64,000 nt of DNA from Acidobacteriota bacterium (GTDB lineage Bacteria; Acidobacteriota; Blastocatellia; Pyrinomonadales; Pyrinomonadaceae), in assembly GCA_019639155.1 (NCBI GenBank), contig JAHBSJ010000014.1, positions 21,741 through 85,740 of the forward strand, in the 5' to 3' direction. The notes under the pieces are model-generated. The model made no database searches and was not told where the DNA came from. It was given only the letters and a program-made list of their open reading frames with translations. A program made the translations under genes and the position numbers. Positions 36,634 through 46,365 of the stretch are shown piece after piece. The stretch's first letter is position 1, and each line of letters begins with the position of its first letter.

Positions 36634-38871
36634 CTATTTTGGTTTGCTTTGTGTTACCAGTCGAAATCCCAACTCTTTGTCCCGCTTGCTTGCTTCTACG
36701 TCGGCTCGAAAAGTGGAAGTTACCGCGAATTCGCCGGAAGACTTGTTCAGCGCGGCCCCGCCGCGGATCATGAAACGAGGTTCCTTCGTCTCTCGGATCG
36801 TTCCTTTGTTGCCCGGATAAAGCGCCGCCTTTGAACCCGTCCACTCGTAAACATTGCCGATCAGGTCCACAACTCCCCATTCGTTCGGGCAGGACGCCGT
36901 CCCAACCGCTTCGGGTTCTGTGTTGTCCTTGTCGGTTACGGCACATTTCGGGTCAAAATCGTTCCCCCAGGGGAACATATAATTCTTAGCTCCGCTTCGT
37001 GCGGCGTATTCCCACTCTGCTTCGGTCGGCAATCTGTAAGTGGTTCCATCACGTTTTGACCGCCACTCTGCGAACGCCTTGATATCGTCCTGATTGACGA
37101 ATCTGACAGGCATCTTTTCCTGTTCGGGGACAGGCCGGTCGTTTACCCAATGGGCTGGAACTGGACGATAACCGGTTTCGCGAATGAACTGGAAATATTC
37201 GCGGTTTGTGACCTCAGTCCTATCCATTTCAAAACCCTCGACCGTCACCTGATGAGCAGGCCTTTCGGGCTCGCGGCCGTCGTCGCGGCCCATCATGAAC
37301 GTCCCGCCCGGGATGGAGACCAGATCCGCAACGATAGGCTCTTCAGGTGTCGGCGATGCGGCCGGTACAACCCTCACGTTCGAGTTCCCGCCTATGGCAC
37401 CCGAAAAATAAGCGATGGCGACACCCAACGCCCCGACCAATAAGAGTGCGAATATACCTACGATTCCCAAAAGTAGCCCTGACGTTTTCTTCTTAGGAAC
37501 AAAGACGGTGCCGTCCGGAGTAATGATCGTCCCGGGTGACCAGTTCTGCTGAACTGTCTTAGCCATTTGGTCAGAGGCTCCTTTGGTGCTTACGACAGTG
37601 GCAAATTCACCGGCCTCACCGCCGGGTATCGATACACCCGGCTTAGGTATGGCAGTCTTCGAATCCTCGCCGGGCTTGCGCAATTCAGCAACGACCTCTT
37701 TCGGCGTCCCATCACAAACAATGTCGCCGAGCCAGTCCTGAAAGCCGTCGTGGCTAACGCGCAAATGATGGTTGCCGCTCTGCATGCCTTCCAGGAGCAG
37801 AATGCCGTTCTCCCTTGTTTCGCCTACTGAAACATTGTCGACAAACACACTGGCCTTCGGCGGCTTGGAAAGGATCTTGACGGACGAGACTGGCAAGGCT
37901 TGCGTTACCTTACCGATGGCCCCGGTACCACGGGGGCGAATAGCGCTGGTCAATTCATTAACAAACGCCTCGACGGTCGGAGTGCGCTTCTTATAATCCT
38001 TTTGGAGTGCATGGGCTATCGCAGCCTCAAGATCCGGCGACGCAGGAACTCCACCCGCCGCAAGCGTCGGAGCCGGGTCGGAAATGTGCTTTTTCATAAT
38101 CGCCGGGATCGACGAACCCTTGAACGGAACGTCGCCGGCCAACATCTGATAAAGCATTACGCCCAGCGAATATATATCTGCACGCGAATCCGGCTCTTCG
38201 TCAGCCCACTGTTCCGGTGCCATATAATACGGCGAACCCATCAGGCCGGTGGTCTGCGCCTGAATGAATGAACCAAGAAGTTCACCGGATTTGATCTTTG
38301 CCAGGCCGAAATCGAGTATCTTGACCGCCTGCGTCATATTAGGCTTGTCGCTGCAGATCATTATATTGAGCGGTTTGAGGTCGCGATGAACTATCCCTTG
38401 ATGATGGGCCGCCCCTACACCGGCGCAGACAGCCGAAATAAGGTCAAGCGCTTGGTCAGGCTGAAGTTTGCCGACCCGTGCCAAAAGATCATGCAGAGAC
38501 TCGCCCTCGACATATTCCATGACCAAGAATGGCACAGTCCCATCAATAACGCCGTAATCTGTCACGCTGACCACGTTTTGATGACGGATCGCCGCGGCAG
38601 CAAGCGCCTCCTGCCGAAAGCGCGTAACAAGCTGGGGGTCGTTGCCGACGAGGTCCGGTAAAATTACCTTAATAGCTAATTGGGTCTTTAGGTAAGCGTG
38701 TCGGGCTTTGTAGACTATGCCCATACCTCCCTGTCCGAGGCGGTACTCGATCTGATATTTGCCCTCAAGCACAGGTTCGCCGGGGAGCGTCTGCGTGGTC
38801 GCGCTCCCGTCCTTCGGACACGATGCAACATCGTCCGAATAGCATGATTTACAAACCTGACACTCTTTCAT
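36634..38871 (-). CDS. Ser/Thr protein kinase with PEGA and SUMF1 domains
   Basis: 745 residues. Zinc-ribbon-like start (CQVCKSC...CPKDG), then a complete Hanks-type kinase: glycine loop GQGGMGIVYK, Lys68 (LAIKVI), HRDLKPLN (162-169), DFG (187-189) and APE. It is followed by a PEGA domain (~330-398), a transmembrane helix (465-489) and an extracytoplasmic SUMF1 domain (~518-745: VSIPGGTFMMGRDDG, YRLPTEAEWEYAAR, RFMIRGGAALN). The formylglycine cysteines are missing, so the SUMF1 part is probably a ligand- or partner-binding module. The active kinase precedes a TPR protein and a pseudokinase in the same direction. Confidence 0.94.
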   Translation of the reverse strand: MKECQVCKSCYSDDVASCPKDGSATTQTLPGEPVLEGKYQIEYRLGQGGMGIVYKARHAYLKTQLAIKVILPDLVGNDPQLVTRFRQEALAAAAIRHQNVVSVTDYGVIDGTVPFLVMEYVEGESLHDLLARVGKLQPDQALDLISAVCAGVGAAHHQGIVHRDLKPLNIMICSDKPNMTQAVKILDFGLAKIKSGELLGSFIQAQTTGLMGSPYYMAPEQWADEEPDSRADIYSLGVMLYQMLAGDVPFKGSSIPAIMKKHISDPAPTLAAGGVPASPDLEAAIAHALQKDYKKRTPTVEAFVNELTSAIRPRGTGAIGKVTQALPVSSVKILSKPPKASVFVDNVSVGETRENGILLLEGMQSGNHHLRVSHDGFQDWLGDIVCDGTPKEVVAELRKPGEDSKTAIPKPGVSIPGGEAGEFATVVSTKGASDQMAKTVQQNWSPGTIITPDGTVFVPKKKTSGLLLGIVGIFALLLVGALGVAIAYFSGAIGGNSNVRVVPAASPTPEEPIVADLVSIPGGTFMMGRDDGREPERPAHQVTVEGFEMDRTEVTNREYFQFIRETGYRPVPAHWVNDRPVPEQEKMPVRFVNQDDIKAFAEWRSKRDGTTYRLPTEAEWEYAARSGAKNYMFPWGNDFDPKCAVTDKDNTEPEAVGTASCPNEWGVVDLIGNVYEWTGSKAALYPGNKGTIRETKEPRFMIRGGAALNKSSGEFAVTSTFRADVEASKRDKELGFRLVTQSKPK

Positions 38872-39019
38872 TCGAGAACCCGAGAAAACCGCGGGACGCT
38901 GCGGCAGTTCGAACTTTCCAGCCGAGGTTACTGCCGTTTGGGCGCACCGCCACCCGCCCTAATATTATGCTTTTTTTCAAATCGCTGGCAAGCAACAGCT
39001 CTGTTTAGCCGCCGTGCCA

Positions 39020-41716
39020 TTAACCTTTTACGACGATGTTTACGAGCCGGTTCGGAACAACAATGACATTGACTATGTCCTTGCCCGACGTGTATTCCTG
39101 CACTTTGATGTCTGCTTGTGCCCTGGACCGAAGGTCATCGTCGGCCGATCCGGGCGGGGCGAAGATCTTTGAACGCAGCTTACCGTTGACCTGAACCGCA
39201 ATTTCGATCTCATCAGCCTTCGCCAGATCCGGGTCGAATTCAGGGAACTGCACACCGCCTAGGACAAATCCGGTGTCGTTGCCGGTGATCTCCTCATATA
39301 GTTCCTCAGCTATATGGGGAGCGAAAGGCGTCAACATGACTGTCAACGCAAGTAGTGCCTCACGAACTGCAAAAATCACATCACCTGCTGCATCAGCCGG
39401 CTCGCCGGCAACATCGCCGACAGCATTTGAAAGCTCCATCAATGCCGCTACCGGTGTATTGAACTGCAGCGAATCGAGACTGTCGGAAACCCGCTTGATC
39501 GTCTGATGCGTTTTTCGCCTCAATTTGCGAGACTCGTCCGAAAACTCAAGTTCCGAATTCAGATCAACTTTTTGAATGGATTCATGCCACTTGAATGTCT
39601 GACGCCAAACACGTTGCAGGAATCGCACCGCTCCCTCGATACCCGCCTCGTGCCAGACGAGTTCATTTTCGATGGGTGCTGCGAAAAGCACAAAAAGACG
39701 TGCAGCATCGGCCCCGTAGGCTTCGACCATTTCGTCCGGATCGACACCGTTACCTTTTGATTTCGACATTCGCTCAATTGCGAATTTCAGCGGCGTCCCG
39801 TCGGCCGATACCGCCGCTGTGATCTTTCCTTTTCCGTCTCGTTCGACCGTTACATCCGCGGGCGGATAGTAAATGCGTTTACCTGTCGAATCGTCAAAGA
39901 ATGTCTCGCCGACGACCATCCCTTGCGTGAGCAGGCTCTTCACGGGTTCGTTGAACTTCACCAGCCCGAGGTCGCGCATTACTTTCGTCCAGAAACGAGT
40001 GTAGATAAGGTGCATCACGGCGTGGTCATCGCCGCCGATATATTGATCGACGGGCGTCCAAAATGCCGCAGTTTCAGGGTCGAAAGGCAGTATCTCATTA
40101 TTCGGATCGGTGTACCGGAAAAAGTACCAAGAGGAATCAACGAAGGTATCCATCGTGTCCGTCTCACGGCGCGCATCGTTACCGCATTTCGGACACGAAG
40201 TGTTCACAAATTCCGGTACTTTGGCGAGCGGTGATTCGCCCGTTCCCGTGATAACGATCTCGTCCGGCAGACAAACGGGCAAGTTTTCGTATTTTTCAGG
40301 AACGATGCCGCAGCCGTCGCAATAAACTATCGGTATCGGCGAACCCCAGAATCGTTGACGCGAAATTCCCCAATCCCGCAGACGATAGGTGACGGCGCCT
40401 TCACCAAAGCCATGTTTTTCGGCCCAATCGGTCATTTCCTCGATGGCCTGTTCACTCGTTTTACCGTTCCAATAATCCGAATGGACCAGCACACCGTAGG
40501 CAGGCATCGCCTGTTCGAGGGCGAGAGCATGCATTGAATGATGCTCATGCGCCAGATGCGGCTCCGAGATCACCTGACGCATCGGCAGTCCGAATTTCGT
40601 TGAAAATTCAAAATCACGTTCGTCGTGCGCCGGGACACTCATCAGGGCTCCCGTGCCGTATTCCATCATCACGTAGTTCGCGACCCAGATCGGTATCGCA
40701 TCGCCGCTGAAAGGGTTTATGGCCTCCAGACCGGTGTCGATGCCGTCCTTTTCGACCTCAATTTCGTGGTCTTTAGGCTTGGCATTTTCAGCTCGAATGA
40801 ATGCGATCTTTTCGGCAACCTCACCGGCGAAATTCTGCATATTCGCCTGAATGACAGGATGTTCAGCGGCCAACACGAGAGCATTTACACCATAGATCGT
40901 GTCGATCCGTGTCGTAAAAACACGAATACGCCCATTGCCCGCATCCGACATGCTTGTCAGGCCGTCAACGATCGGGCACGCGAAGAGTTTGTCGCTCGCA
41001 GCTTTCACCTCAAAATCGACATACGCTCCCTTTGACCTGCCGATCCAGTCGCGCTGGCGTTTCAATACATTCTGCGGCCAGCCTGCCTCGACCTCTGCCA
41101 TGTCGTCGAGCAGTGCATCGGAATACGCGGTCGTCTTCAAAAACCATTGCTCAAGCTCTTTCTTGATCACAGGATTCCCGCACCGCCAACAAAGCCCGCC
41201 GCTTGCCTGCTCGTTAGAAAGCGTCGCTTGGTCATTCGAACACCAATTGACCTGGGTGACCTTTTTATACGCGAGTCCTTTCTCGTACATTTCAAGAAAG
41301 AACCATTGGTCGAATTTGTAATACTCAGGCCGATGAGCCGCGATCTCTCGCGACCAGTCATAGCTGATGCCGAGGCGTTCAAGCTGGCCGCGCATCACGT
41401 TGATGTTTTCCTCGGTCCAATCGCGAGGGTTCACTCCGCGCTTTATTGCGGCATCCTCAGCAGGCTGTCCGAACGAGTCCCATCCGATCGGGTGCAGCAC
41501 GTTAAAGCCGCGAAGCCGCTTGTACCACGCCAGCGCGTCGCCCGCTGAATAATTGCGAACGTGCCCCATGTGCAGATTGCCCGAAGGATACGGCAGCATC
41601 TCAAGCGCGTAAAACTTCGGCCTCTCGGCGCCGATCTCCGCCTTAAATGCGCTCGTTTCGGCCCATTTTTTCTGCCATTTTCGCTCTATTTTCTTGGCAA
41701 AATACTTTTCGTCCAT
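39020..41716 (-). CDS. leuS: Leucyl-tRNA synthetase
   Basis: Charges tRNA-Leu. About 898 residues from ATG 41716 (MDEKYFAKKIERKW); the frame extends further upstream but without family sequence. Signatures: HIGH-type PYPSGNLHMGHVRNYS, the editing domain (YGTGALMSVPAHDERD), the zinc-like CPKCGNDAR, and KMSKS (MSKSKGNGVDPDEM). The C-terminal anticodon and LeuS-specific domains are complete. It stands alone between the kinase gene and the egt group. Confidence 0.97.
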   Translation of the reverse strand: MDEKYFAKKIERKWQKKWAETSAFKAEIGAERPKFYALEMLPYPSGNLHMGHVRNYSAGDALAWYKRLRGFNVLHPIGWDSFGQPAEDAAIKRGVNPRDWTEENINVMRGQLERLGISYDWSREIAAHRPEYYKFDQWFFLEMYEKGLAYKKVTQVNWCSNDQATLSNEQASGGLCWRCGNPVIKKELEQWFLKTTAYSDALLDDMAEVEAGWPQNVLKRQRDWIGRSKGAYVDFEVKAASDKLFACPIVDGLTSMSDAGNGRIRVFTTRIDTIYGVNALVLAAEHPVIQANMQNFAGEVAEKIAFIRAENAKPKDHEIEVEKDGIDTGLEAINPFSGDAIPIWVANYVMMEYGTGALMSVPAHDERDFEFSTKFGLPMRQVISEPHLAHEHHSMHALALEQAMPAYGVLVHSDYWNGKTSEQAIEEMTDWAEKHGFGEGAVTYRLRDWGISRQRFWGSPIPIVYCDGCGIVPEKYENLPVCLPDEIVITGTGESPLAKVPEFVNTSCPKCGNDARRETDTMDTFVDSSWYFFRYTDPNNEILPFDPETAAFWTPVDQYIGGDDHAVMHLIYTRFWTKVMRDLGLVKFNEPVKSLLTQGMVVGETFFDDSTGKRIYYPPADVTVERDGKGKITAAVSADGTPLKFAIERMSKSKGNGVDPDEMVEAYGADAARLFVLFAAPIENELVWHEAGIEGAVRFLQRVWRQTFKWHESIQKVDLNSELEFSDESRKLRRKTHQTIKRVSDSLDSLQFNTPVAALMELSNAVGDVAGEPADAAGDVIFAVREALLALTVMLTPFAPHIAEELYEEITGNDTGFVLGGVQFPEFDPDLAKADEIEIAVQVNGKLRSKIFAPPGSADDDLRSRAQADIKVQEYTSGKDIVNVIVVPNRLVNIVVKG

Positions 41717-41942
41717 ACGTAACCCGCGTAAAGCTCTAAGTTTACAGAATAAACGAATCGACACCAATTATAGCGAGCCGAACAAATATCTCTTTGCCCG
41801 AGAATAAGGTCGTGTTAGAATTGGAAATAGTTCTTTAACGGGAGTTTTGCGTACGAAGATACTGATGCTCACAAATACATCCCCGCGATCGGCCTCCGAC
41901 AATTGATCCGTTTTGGCCGGTCGCCTCTGAAAGGAGGTCGAA

Positions 41943-42149
41943 ATGGCCAACAGACAGCTTAATGGCGGGGCTCGCCCCGCCGACAAGAAAACAAGAATTC
42001 TCTCGACAGCAACCGGCAGACATTCCTCGAACACTAAAGCGTCATTTGACGAGATACTCGCATTCCTTTCGAGTTCCGTTGAAAATAGGCGGGCTCGACA
42101 AGTATGGGAATGGGAAAGGATGCGGCGGCAGACAGCACGCTCGGAATAG
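41943..42149 (+). CDS. Small basic protein encoded upstream of egtB
   Basis: 68 residues. A near-perfect ribosome site AAAGGAGGT stands 7 bases before ATG 41943, the best in the window, so it is very likely translated. The sequence is basic and polar (GARPADKKTRIL, RRARQVWEWERMRR) with no known domain. A GC-rich hairpin (GGCGGGG-CTCG-CCCCGCC, 41963-41980) lies inside the coding region. Its stop is 3 bases before egtB, so it may couple or tune egtB translation. It could be a leader peptide or a real product. Confidence 0.75.
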   Translation: MANRQLNGGARPADKKTRILSTATGRHSSNTKASFDEILAFLSSSVENRRARQVWEWERMRRQTARSE

Positions 42150-42152
42150 AAG

Positions 42153-43337
42153 ATGGTTCAGACAGTAGCGGCCGGTGAAACAAGGACCCTGCTTGACCGA
42201 TACCGTGACGTTCGATCACGGACCGTTGAGCTATGCGAGCCGCTTGAGATCGAAGATTATGTCCCGCAGCCGACCGTCGATGTCTCGCCGCCGAAGTGGA
42301 ACATCGCACACACGACGTGGTTCTTTGAGGAAATGATCCTCAAGAAATACTCGTCAGGCTACACACAATTTGAACCGTTATTCGGCTTTCTTTTCAACAG
42401 TTATTACAACACCGCCGGCGAACGCACCGCCCGTGACCAACGCGGAAATATGAGCCGCCCCACCGTTGAACGTGTCTTCGAATATCGTAGATACGTCGAT
42501 GCAGCTATGTCGGGATTGCTGACTTCCGCGACGGGCGACCCTGATCTTAACGCTCTCGTCGAGTTGGGGCTTAATCACGAACAGCAGCATCAGGAGCTAT
42601 TCCTGACCGATCTGAAATACACTTTCAGCCTGAATCCCACGTTTCCCGCGTACCGCGACGGTGTCGCTCCCGAAGAAAAAACCGAAAAGGTACAACGCAA
42701 AATGCTCGCTGTCGGCGAAGGCGTTTACGAGATCGGACATGAAGGAAACGGTTTCTGTTTCGACAATGAACTCGGCCGCCACAAGGTCTGTCTGCATGAA
42801 TTTGAAATAGCCGACACTCTCGTCACCAATCGAGAATATCTGGAATTCATCGACGACGGCGGCTATCGCGATCATCGCCTTTGGCACGCCGAAGGCTGGG
42901 ATTGGCTCGCACAAGAGAAGGTAGAAGCTCCGTTATATTGGAGAAAGATCGACGGCGAGTGGAATCATTTCACACTCGGCGGACTAAGAAAAATGCCGCT
43001 CGATGCGCCAGTCTGCCACGTTTCTTTCTACGAAGCCGCGGCGTTCGCAGAATGGAAAAGGTCCCGGCTGCCGACCGAGTTTGAATGGGAAGCTTCGTCC
43101 GATAGGTTCGACTGGGGCAAACGCTGGGAATGGACGAATTCAGCATATCTTCCCTATCCGGGATTCAGCCGATCCGAAGGTGCAGTCGGCGAATACAATG
43201 GAAAATTTATGATCAATCAGATGGTGCTTCGCGGTGCGTCCGTCGCCACGCCGACCGGGCACAGCCGTTCGACGTACCGAAATTTCTTCCATCCGCACTT
43301 GCGTTGGCAGTTCACCGGTATAAGGTTGGCAAAGTAA
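42153..43337 (+). CDS. egtB: Hercynylcysteine/gamma-glutamyl-hercynylcysteine S-oxide synthase
   Basis: Non-haem iron sulfoxide synthase of ergothioneine biosynthesis. 394 residues: an N-terminal DinB-like domain with iron ligands in NIAHTTWFFEE and the HxxxHxE motif NHEQQHQELF, then an FGE/SUMF1-like domain (GEGVYEIGHEGNGF, RLPTEFEWEASS, MVLRGASVATPTGH). It joins hercynine to cysteine or gamma-glutamylcysteine. No egtA or egtC lies nearby; a characterised EgtB from the acidobacterium Chloracidobacterium thermophilum is reported to use cysteine directly, which would fit. egtD follows with a TAATG overlap. Confidence 0.95.
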   Translation: MVQTVAAGETRTLLDRYRDVRSRTVELCEPLEIEDYVPQPTVDVSPPKWNIAHTTWFFEEMILKKYSSGYTQFEPLFGFLFNSYYNTAGERTARDQRGNMSRPTVERVFEYRRYVDAAMSGLLTSATGDPDLNALVELGLNHEQQHQELFLTDLKYTFSLNPTFPAYRDGVAPEEKTEKVQRKMLAVGEGVYEIGHEGNGFCFDNELGRHKVCLHEFEIADTLVTNREYLEFIDDGGYRDHRLWHAEGWDWLAQEKVEAPLYWRKIDGEWNHFTLGGLRKMPLDAPVCHVSFYEAAAFAEWKRSRLPTEFEWEASSDRFDWGKRWEWTNSAYLPYPGFSRSEGAVGEYNGKFMINQMVLRGASVATPTGHSRSTYRNFFHPHLRWQFTGIRLAK

Positions 43338-44305
43338 TGCAGGGATCACGGACACCTGATTTGAGCCAATTTGCCGAGGACGTTCTTCACGGCCTTTCCT
43401 CGATGCCGAAACAGCTTTCATCGCGGTATTTCTATGACGACGAAGGTTCGCGGCTGTTTCAGCAAATAATGGAGTTGCCCGAGTATTACCCGACACGTGC
43501 TGAGTTCAAGATCTTTCGCGAACAAAAAGATGCAATATGCGATGTGTTTCTCAGCGACCGCGGCGGCATTGACATTATCGAACTAGGGGCCGGCGACGGT
43601 GCGAAAACGTCTGTTCTTATAGAGCATTTTCTCCGTGTTGGCTCGGACATCACCTACCTTCCGATCGACATCTCGCAGGAAGCGAACGACGCTCTCGAAA
43701 AGCGGTTTCATCGAAACTTTCCGACCCTGCGAATTTCGCCGCACACGGGTGACTATTTCAAAGTTCTTGAAGATCTCAATTCAGACGGCTCACGCAGAAA
43801 GGTCATCTTGTTTCTGGGCTCGAACATAGGTAACTTTCAACAGAATAGTGCAGTCGATTTTTTCCGACGTCTGCGCCGAGTGATGACCGACGATGACAGG
43901 CTTTTCATCGGATTTGATATGCAGAAAGACCCGCGCGTCATCGTCGCAGCTTACGATGATCCGCAGGGCGTTACCGCGGCATTCAACCTGAATCTGCTGA
44001 CCCGAATTAACCGCGAACTCGGCGGTGATTTCGACCTCACAAAATTCTCGCACTACGCGCAATACCGGCCCGTCGAATGTGCCGCTCGCTCGTTCCTCAT
44101 CAGTCGTGAAAAACAAACGGTACACATTTCCGCTCTCGGCCGCAGCTTCGATTTCGAACAGTGGGAAGCCATTTTCATGGAGATCTCGCAAAAATACACC
44201 CAGCCGATGATCGAGGAACTGGCCGAAAAGAGCGGATTCGAAATTGAAACGGAGTTCGTCAATGAGGACGACTTTTATGTCAACTCGCTGTGGCGGCCTG
44301 TTTAG
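43337..44305 (+). CDS. egtD: L-histidine N-alpha-methyltransferase
   Basis: Makes hercynine from histidine with three SAM methyl groups. 322 residues from the ATG that overlaps the egtB stop. Family features: QLSSRYFYDDEGSRLFQQI, the SAM-binding IIELGAGDGAKTSVLIE, VILFLGSNIGNFQ and FIGFDMQKDPRVIVAAYDD. Tight overlap with egtB supports ergothioneine production. birA follows within 10 bases. Confidence 0.95.
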   Translation: MQGSRTPDLSQFAEDVLHGLSSMPKQLSSRYFYDDEGSRLFQQIMELPEYYPTRAEFKIFREQKDAICDVFLSDRGGIDIIELGAGDGAKTSVLIEHFLRVGSDITYLPIDISQEANDALEKRFHRNFPTLRISPHTGDYFKVLEDLNSDGSRRKVILFLGSNIGNFQQNSAVDFFRRLRRVMTDDDRLFIGFDMQKDPRVIVAAYDDPQGVTAAFNLNLLTRINRELGGDFDLTKFSHYAQYRPVECAARSFLISREKQTVHISALGRSFDFEQWEAIFMEISQKYTQPMIEELAEKSGFEIETEFVNEDDFYVNSLWRPV

Positions 44306-44314
44306 TTGCGTGAA

Positions 44315-45052
44315 ATGAACATCACACAGATAAACTACGACGTCATTGACTCCACGAATTCCGAAGCGATCCGCCAGGCAAAGCTAGGTGCCGTCGAAGG
44401 CGTATGCATTGTCGCTCGTCGGCAGACCGCGGGACGTGGACGGCAGGGCCGGAGTTGGGTCAGCGAAAAGGATTCGGGGCTCTATTTCAGCATAGTGCTT
44501 CGGCCAAAGCTCGACCCTCAATTTTTACCGCTTATCACCTTGATGGCCGGCGTCGCGGTTCACGACACACTTCTAGAACTTGGCCTCAAGCCCGATGTCA
44601 AATGGGTCAACGACGTGCATGTCAACGGCAAAAAGATATCCGGAATTCTTGCTGAGACCGCCGACACGCCGACCGGAACCGCGGTTATAGTAGGCATCGG
44701 CATAAACGTCCGCAACGCCAATTTACCGCCCGAACTCGCCGACATCGCTACATCGATCGAAGATGAAGGCATAATGACAACACCCGGAGGGGTCGCCGTC
44801 ATTTTGACCAAGTATCTCAGCTATTTTTATGAGATACTTGTTTCCCACGATGGTCCGGCGGCCATACGCGATGAATGGCGGAAACGTTCAAGTTACCATT
44901 CGGGGAAAATGGTTCGGGCTGTTTCTAACTGTGAGACCATCGAGGGAACCACCGACGGTATTGAAGCGAACGGCGCATTGCGCGTAATTGATGAGAACGG
45001 AGCACTTCACGTAATTCAGGCGGGCGAGGTGGAAGTATTGCGGACGACATGA
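44315..45052 (+). CDS. birA: Biotin-[acetyl-CoA carboxylase] ligase
   Basis: Attaches biotin to the carboxyl carrier protein. About 245 residues with DSTNSEAIRQ, the nucleotide loop TAGRGRQGRSWVS, catalytic PDVKWVNDVHVNGKKISGIL and a C-terminal SH3-like domain. The N-terminal DNA-binding domain of E. coli BirA is absent, so it is not expected to act as a repressor. TTG 44306 is an alternative start. The stop overlaps the vanW-type gene (ATGA). Confidence 0.93.
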   Translation: MNITQINYDVIDSTNSEAIRQAKLGAVEGVCIVARRQTAGRGRQGRSWVSEKDSGLYFSIVLRPKLDPQFLPLITLMAGVAVHDTLLELGLKPDVKWVNDVHVNGKKISGILAETADTPTGTAVIVGIGINVRNANLPPELADIATSIEDEGIMTTPGGVAVILTKYLSYFYEILVSHDGPAAIRDEWRKRSSYHSGKMVRAVSNCETIEGTTDGIEANGALRVIDENGALHVIQAGEVEVLRTT

Positions 45053-45867
45053 GACAGCGGCTTTCAGAATTACATCCCTTTATTTACAACACACGCATTT
45101 GGCAGAAGCGGCTTGCTCGCCGCGTCTCAGACAAGAAGCGCAGAGTTCGTTTCGCGGCAGAACGAAGTACGAGTGATCTTCCGTTCACTTGTACGAAACA
45201 CCAGTCGCTGCTGCGCCGGAAGCTCGGCGATTCTGATCCGCAGTTGCAGGAAAACAAGATAGTCAACCTCAGCATCGCCGCTCCGAAAGTCGACGGTATT
45301 TCGATCCGGCCTGGGGAGACGTTCTCATTTTGGCAATGTATGGGCGAAACGACCGCGGAAAAAGGTTACGTCGAAGGAATGCAGCTTTCCAAAGGTGAGG
45401 TCGTTCGCGGCATCGGCGGCGGTTTGTGCCAACTGGCGAACTTGCTCTACTGGATGGCTCTGCATACCGACCTAAAGGTGGTCGAACGCCATCATCATAG
45501 CTTCGATCCGTTTCCCGACGAGAACCGTGTTCTGCCTTTCGGTTCGGGTGCGGGCGTGTTTTTCAACTATATCGACCTGCGGTTTTTCAATTCGACCCAA
45601 AACACTTTTCAGATCAAGGTCTGGCTGACCGATAACCATCTAAGAGGGTCGATATTGGCGCAAAATGAGCCCGAATTCGCTTATCACATACTCGAAAAAG
45701 AACATAGGTTCGTCAAAAAGGCAGGCCGAAACTATCGCCAAAATGAGATATGGCGCGAGGTGATCGACCGCAGAACGGGCAATAAGATCCGGGAAGAACT
45801 TACAGCCCGCAACTTTGCGGAGGTCAAATACGAATTGAATTTTGCCGCTGTAGGTTGTAACTTCTAA
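45049..45867 (+). CDS. VanW family protein
   Basis: 272 residues. The VanW core is clear: ISIRPGETFSFWQCMGETT, GEVVRGIGGGLCQLANLLYW and VVERHHHSFDPFPDENRVLP. The family is named after an accessory gene of vancomycin-resistance clusters but its biochemical role is unknown; no resistance genes are nearby. No signal peptide is present. It starts on the birA stop. Confidence 0.9.
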   Translation: MRQRLSELHPFIYNTRIWQKRLARRVSDKKRRVRFAAERSTSDLPFTCTKHQSLLRRKLGDSDPQLQENKIVNLSIAAPKVDGISIRPGETFSFWQCMGETTAEKGYVEGMQLSKGEVVRGIGGGLCQLANLLYWMALHTDLKVVERHHHSFDPFPDENRVLPFGSGAGVFFNYIDLRFFNSTQNTFQIKVWLTDNHLRGSILAQNEPEFAYHILEKEHRFVKKAGRNYRQNEIWREVIDRRTGNKIREELTARNFAEVKYELNFAAVGCNF

Positions 45868-45885
45868 AACACAGGGAATCGTGTT

Positions 45886-46365
45886 ATGAAAGATGATCTA
45901 CAAGAAACGCCGCCGGAAGAATCGTACGAGCCGACGATAAAAGAGATCGAAGATTCGCAATACTTGGGTTCCGACGGTGAGTTTGGAGAATTCGACGATC
46001 TTGACGATTTTTACGACGATCGCCTCGGGCTTGGCGATGAAGAAACATTAGACGGGTTCGGGGATGATTACGACGATTATCCAGAGGATGACCCTAACGG
46101 GCCGCATTTCCTTAACAACCTCAGCGGCGATGATATCGAAATGCGTACAGCGGTGATGCTGAAGAACGGCATGGTCGCCCTTCTGTGTATCAGATCAGCA
46201 TCACAAGGTGCCGCCATCTGTCGTGTCGATCCAAGGGAACCTATTCCGGCTGTTCAGCTATATGATGACCCTGATGCTGCAACAAATTGGTATGCCCGCA
46301 GCCTAGAATCGAGCAAAAAGAACGGCTGGCGAATAGCATATTATGGCCTTCCGCTTAGAGGATAG
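45886..46365 (+). CDS. Highly acidic hypothetical protein
   Basis: 159 residues. The first ~80 are extremely acidic and Asp/Gly/Tyr-rich (FDDLDDFYDDRLGLGDEE, GDDYDDYPEDDPNGPHF). The C-terminal ~70 look globular (MLKNGMVALLCIRS, NWYARSLESSKKNGWRIAYY). I recognise no family. An AGGGAA site precedes the ATG. The gene ends at a palindromic repeat element. Confidence 0.7.
   Translation: MKDDLQETPPEESYEPTIKEIEDSQYLGSDGEFGEFDDLDDFYDDRLGLGDEETLDGFGDDYDDYPEDDPNGPHFLNNLSGDDIEMRTAVMLKNGMVALLCIRSASQGAAICRVDPREPIPAVQLYDDPDAATNWYARSLESSKKNGWRIAYYGLPLRG

Noticed and set aside
36617..36946. N-terminal extension of the TPR gene at 35327-36616
   Set aside because: It overlaps the kinase gene in another frame and would bury the signal peptide.
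45049..45867. Vancomycin-resistance cluster suggested by VanW
   Set aside because: No vanHAX or regulator genes nearby; VanW proteins are common outside resistance loci.
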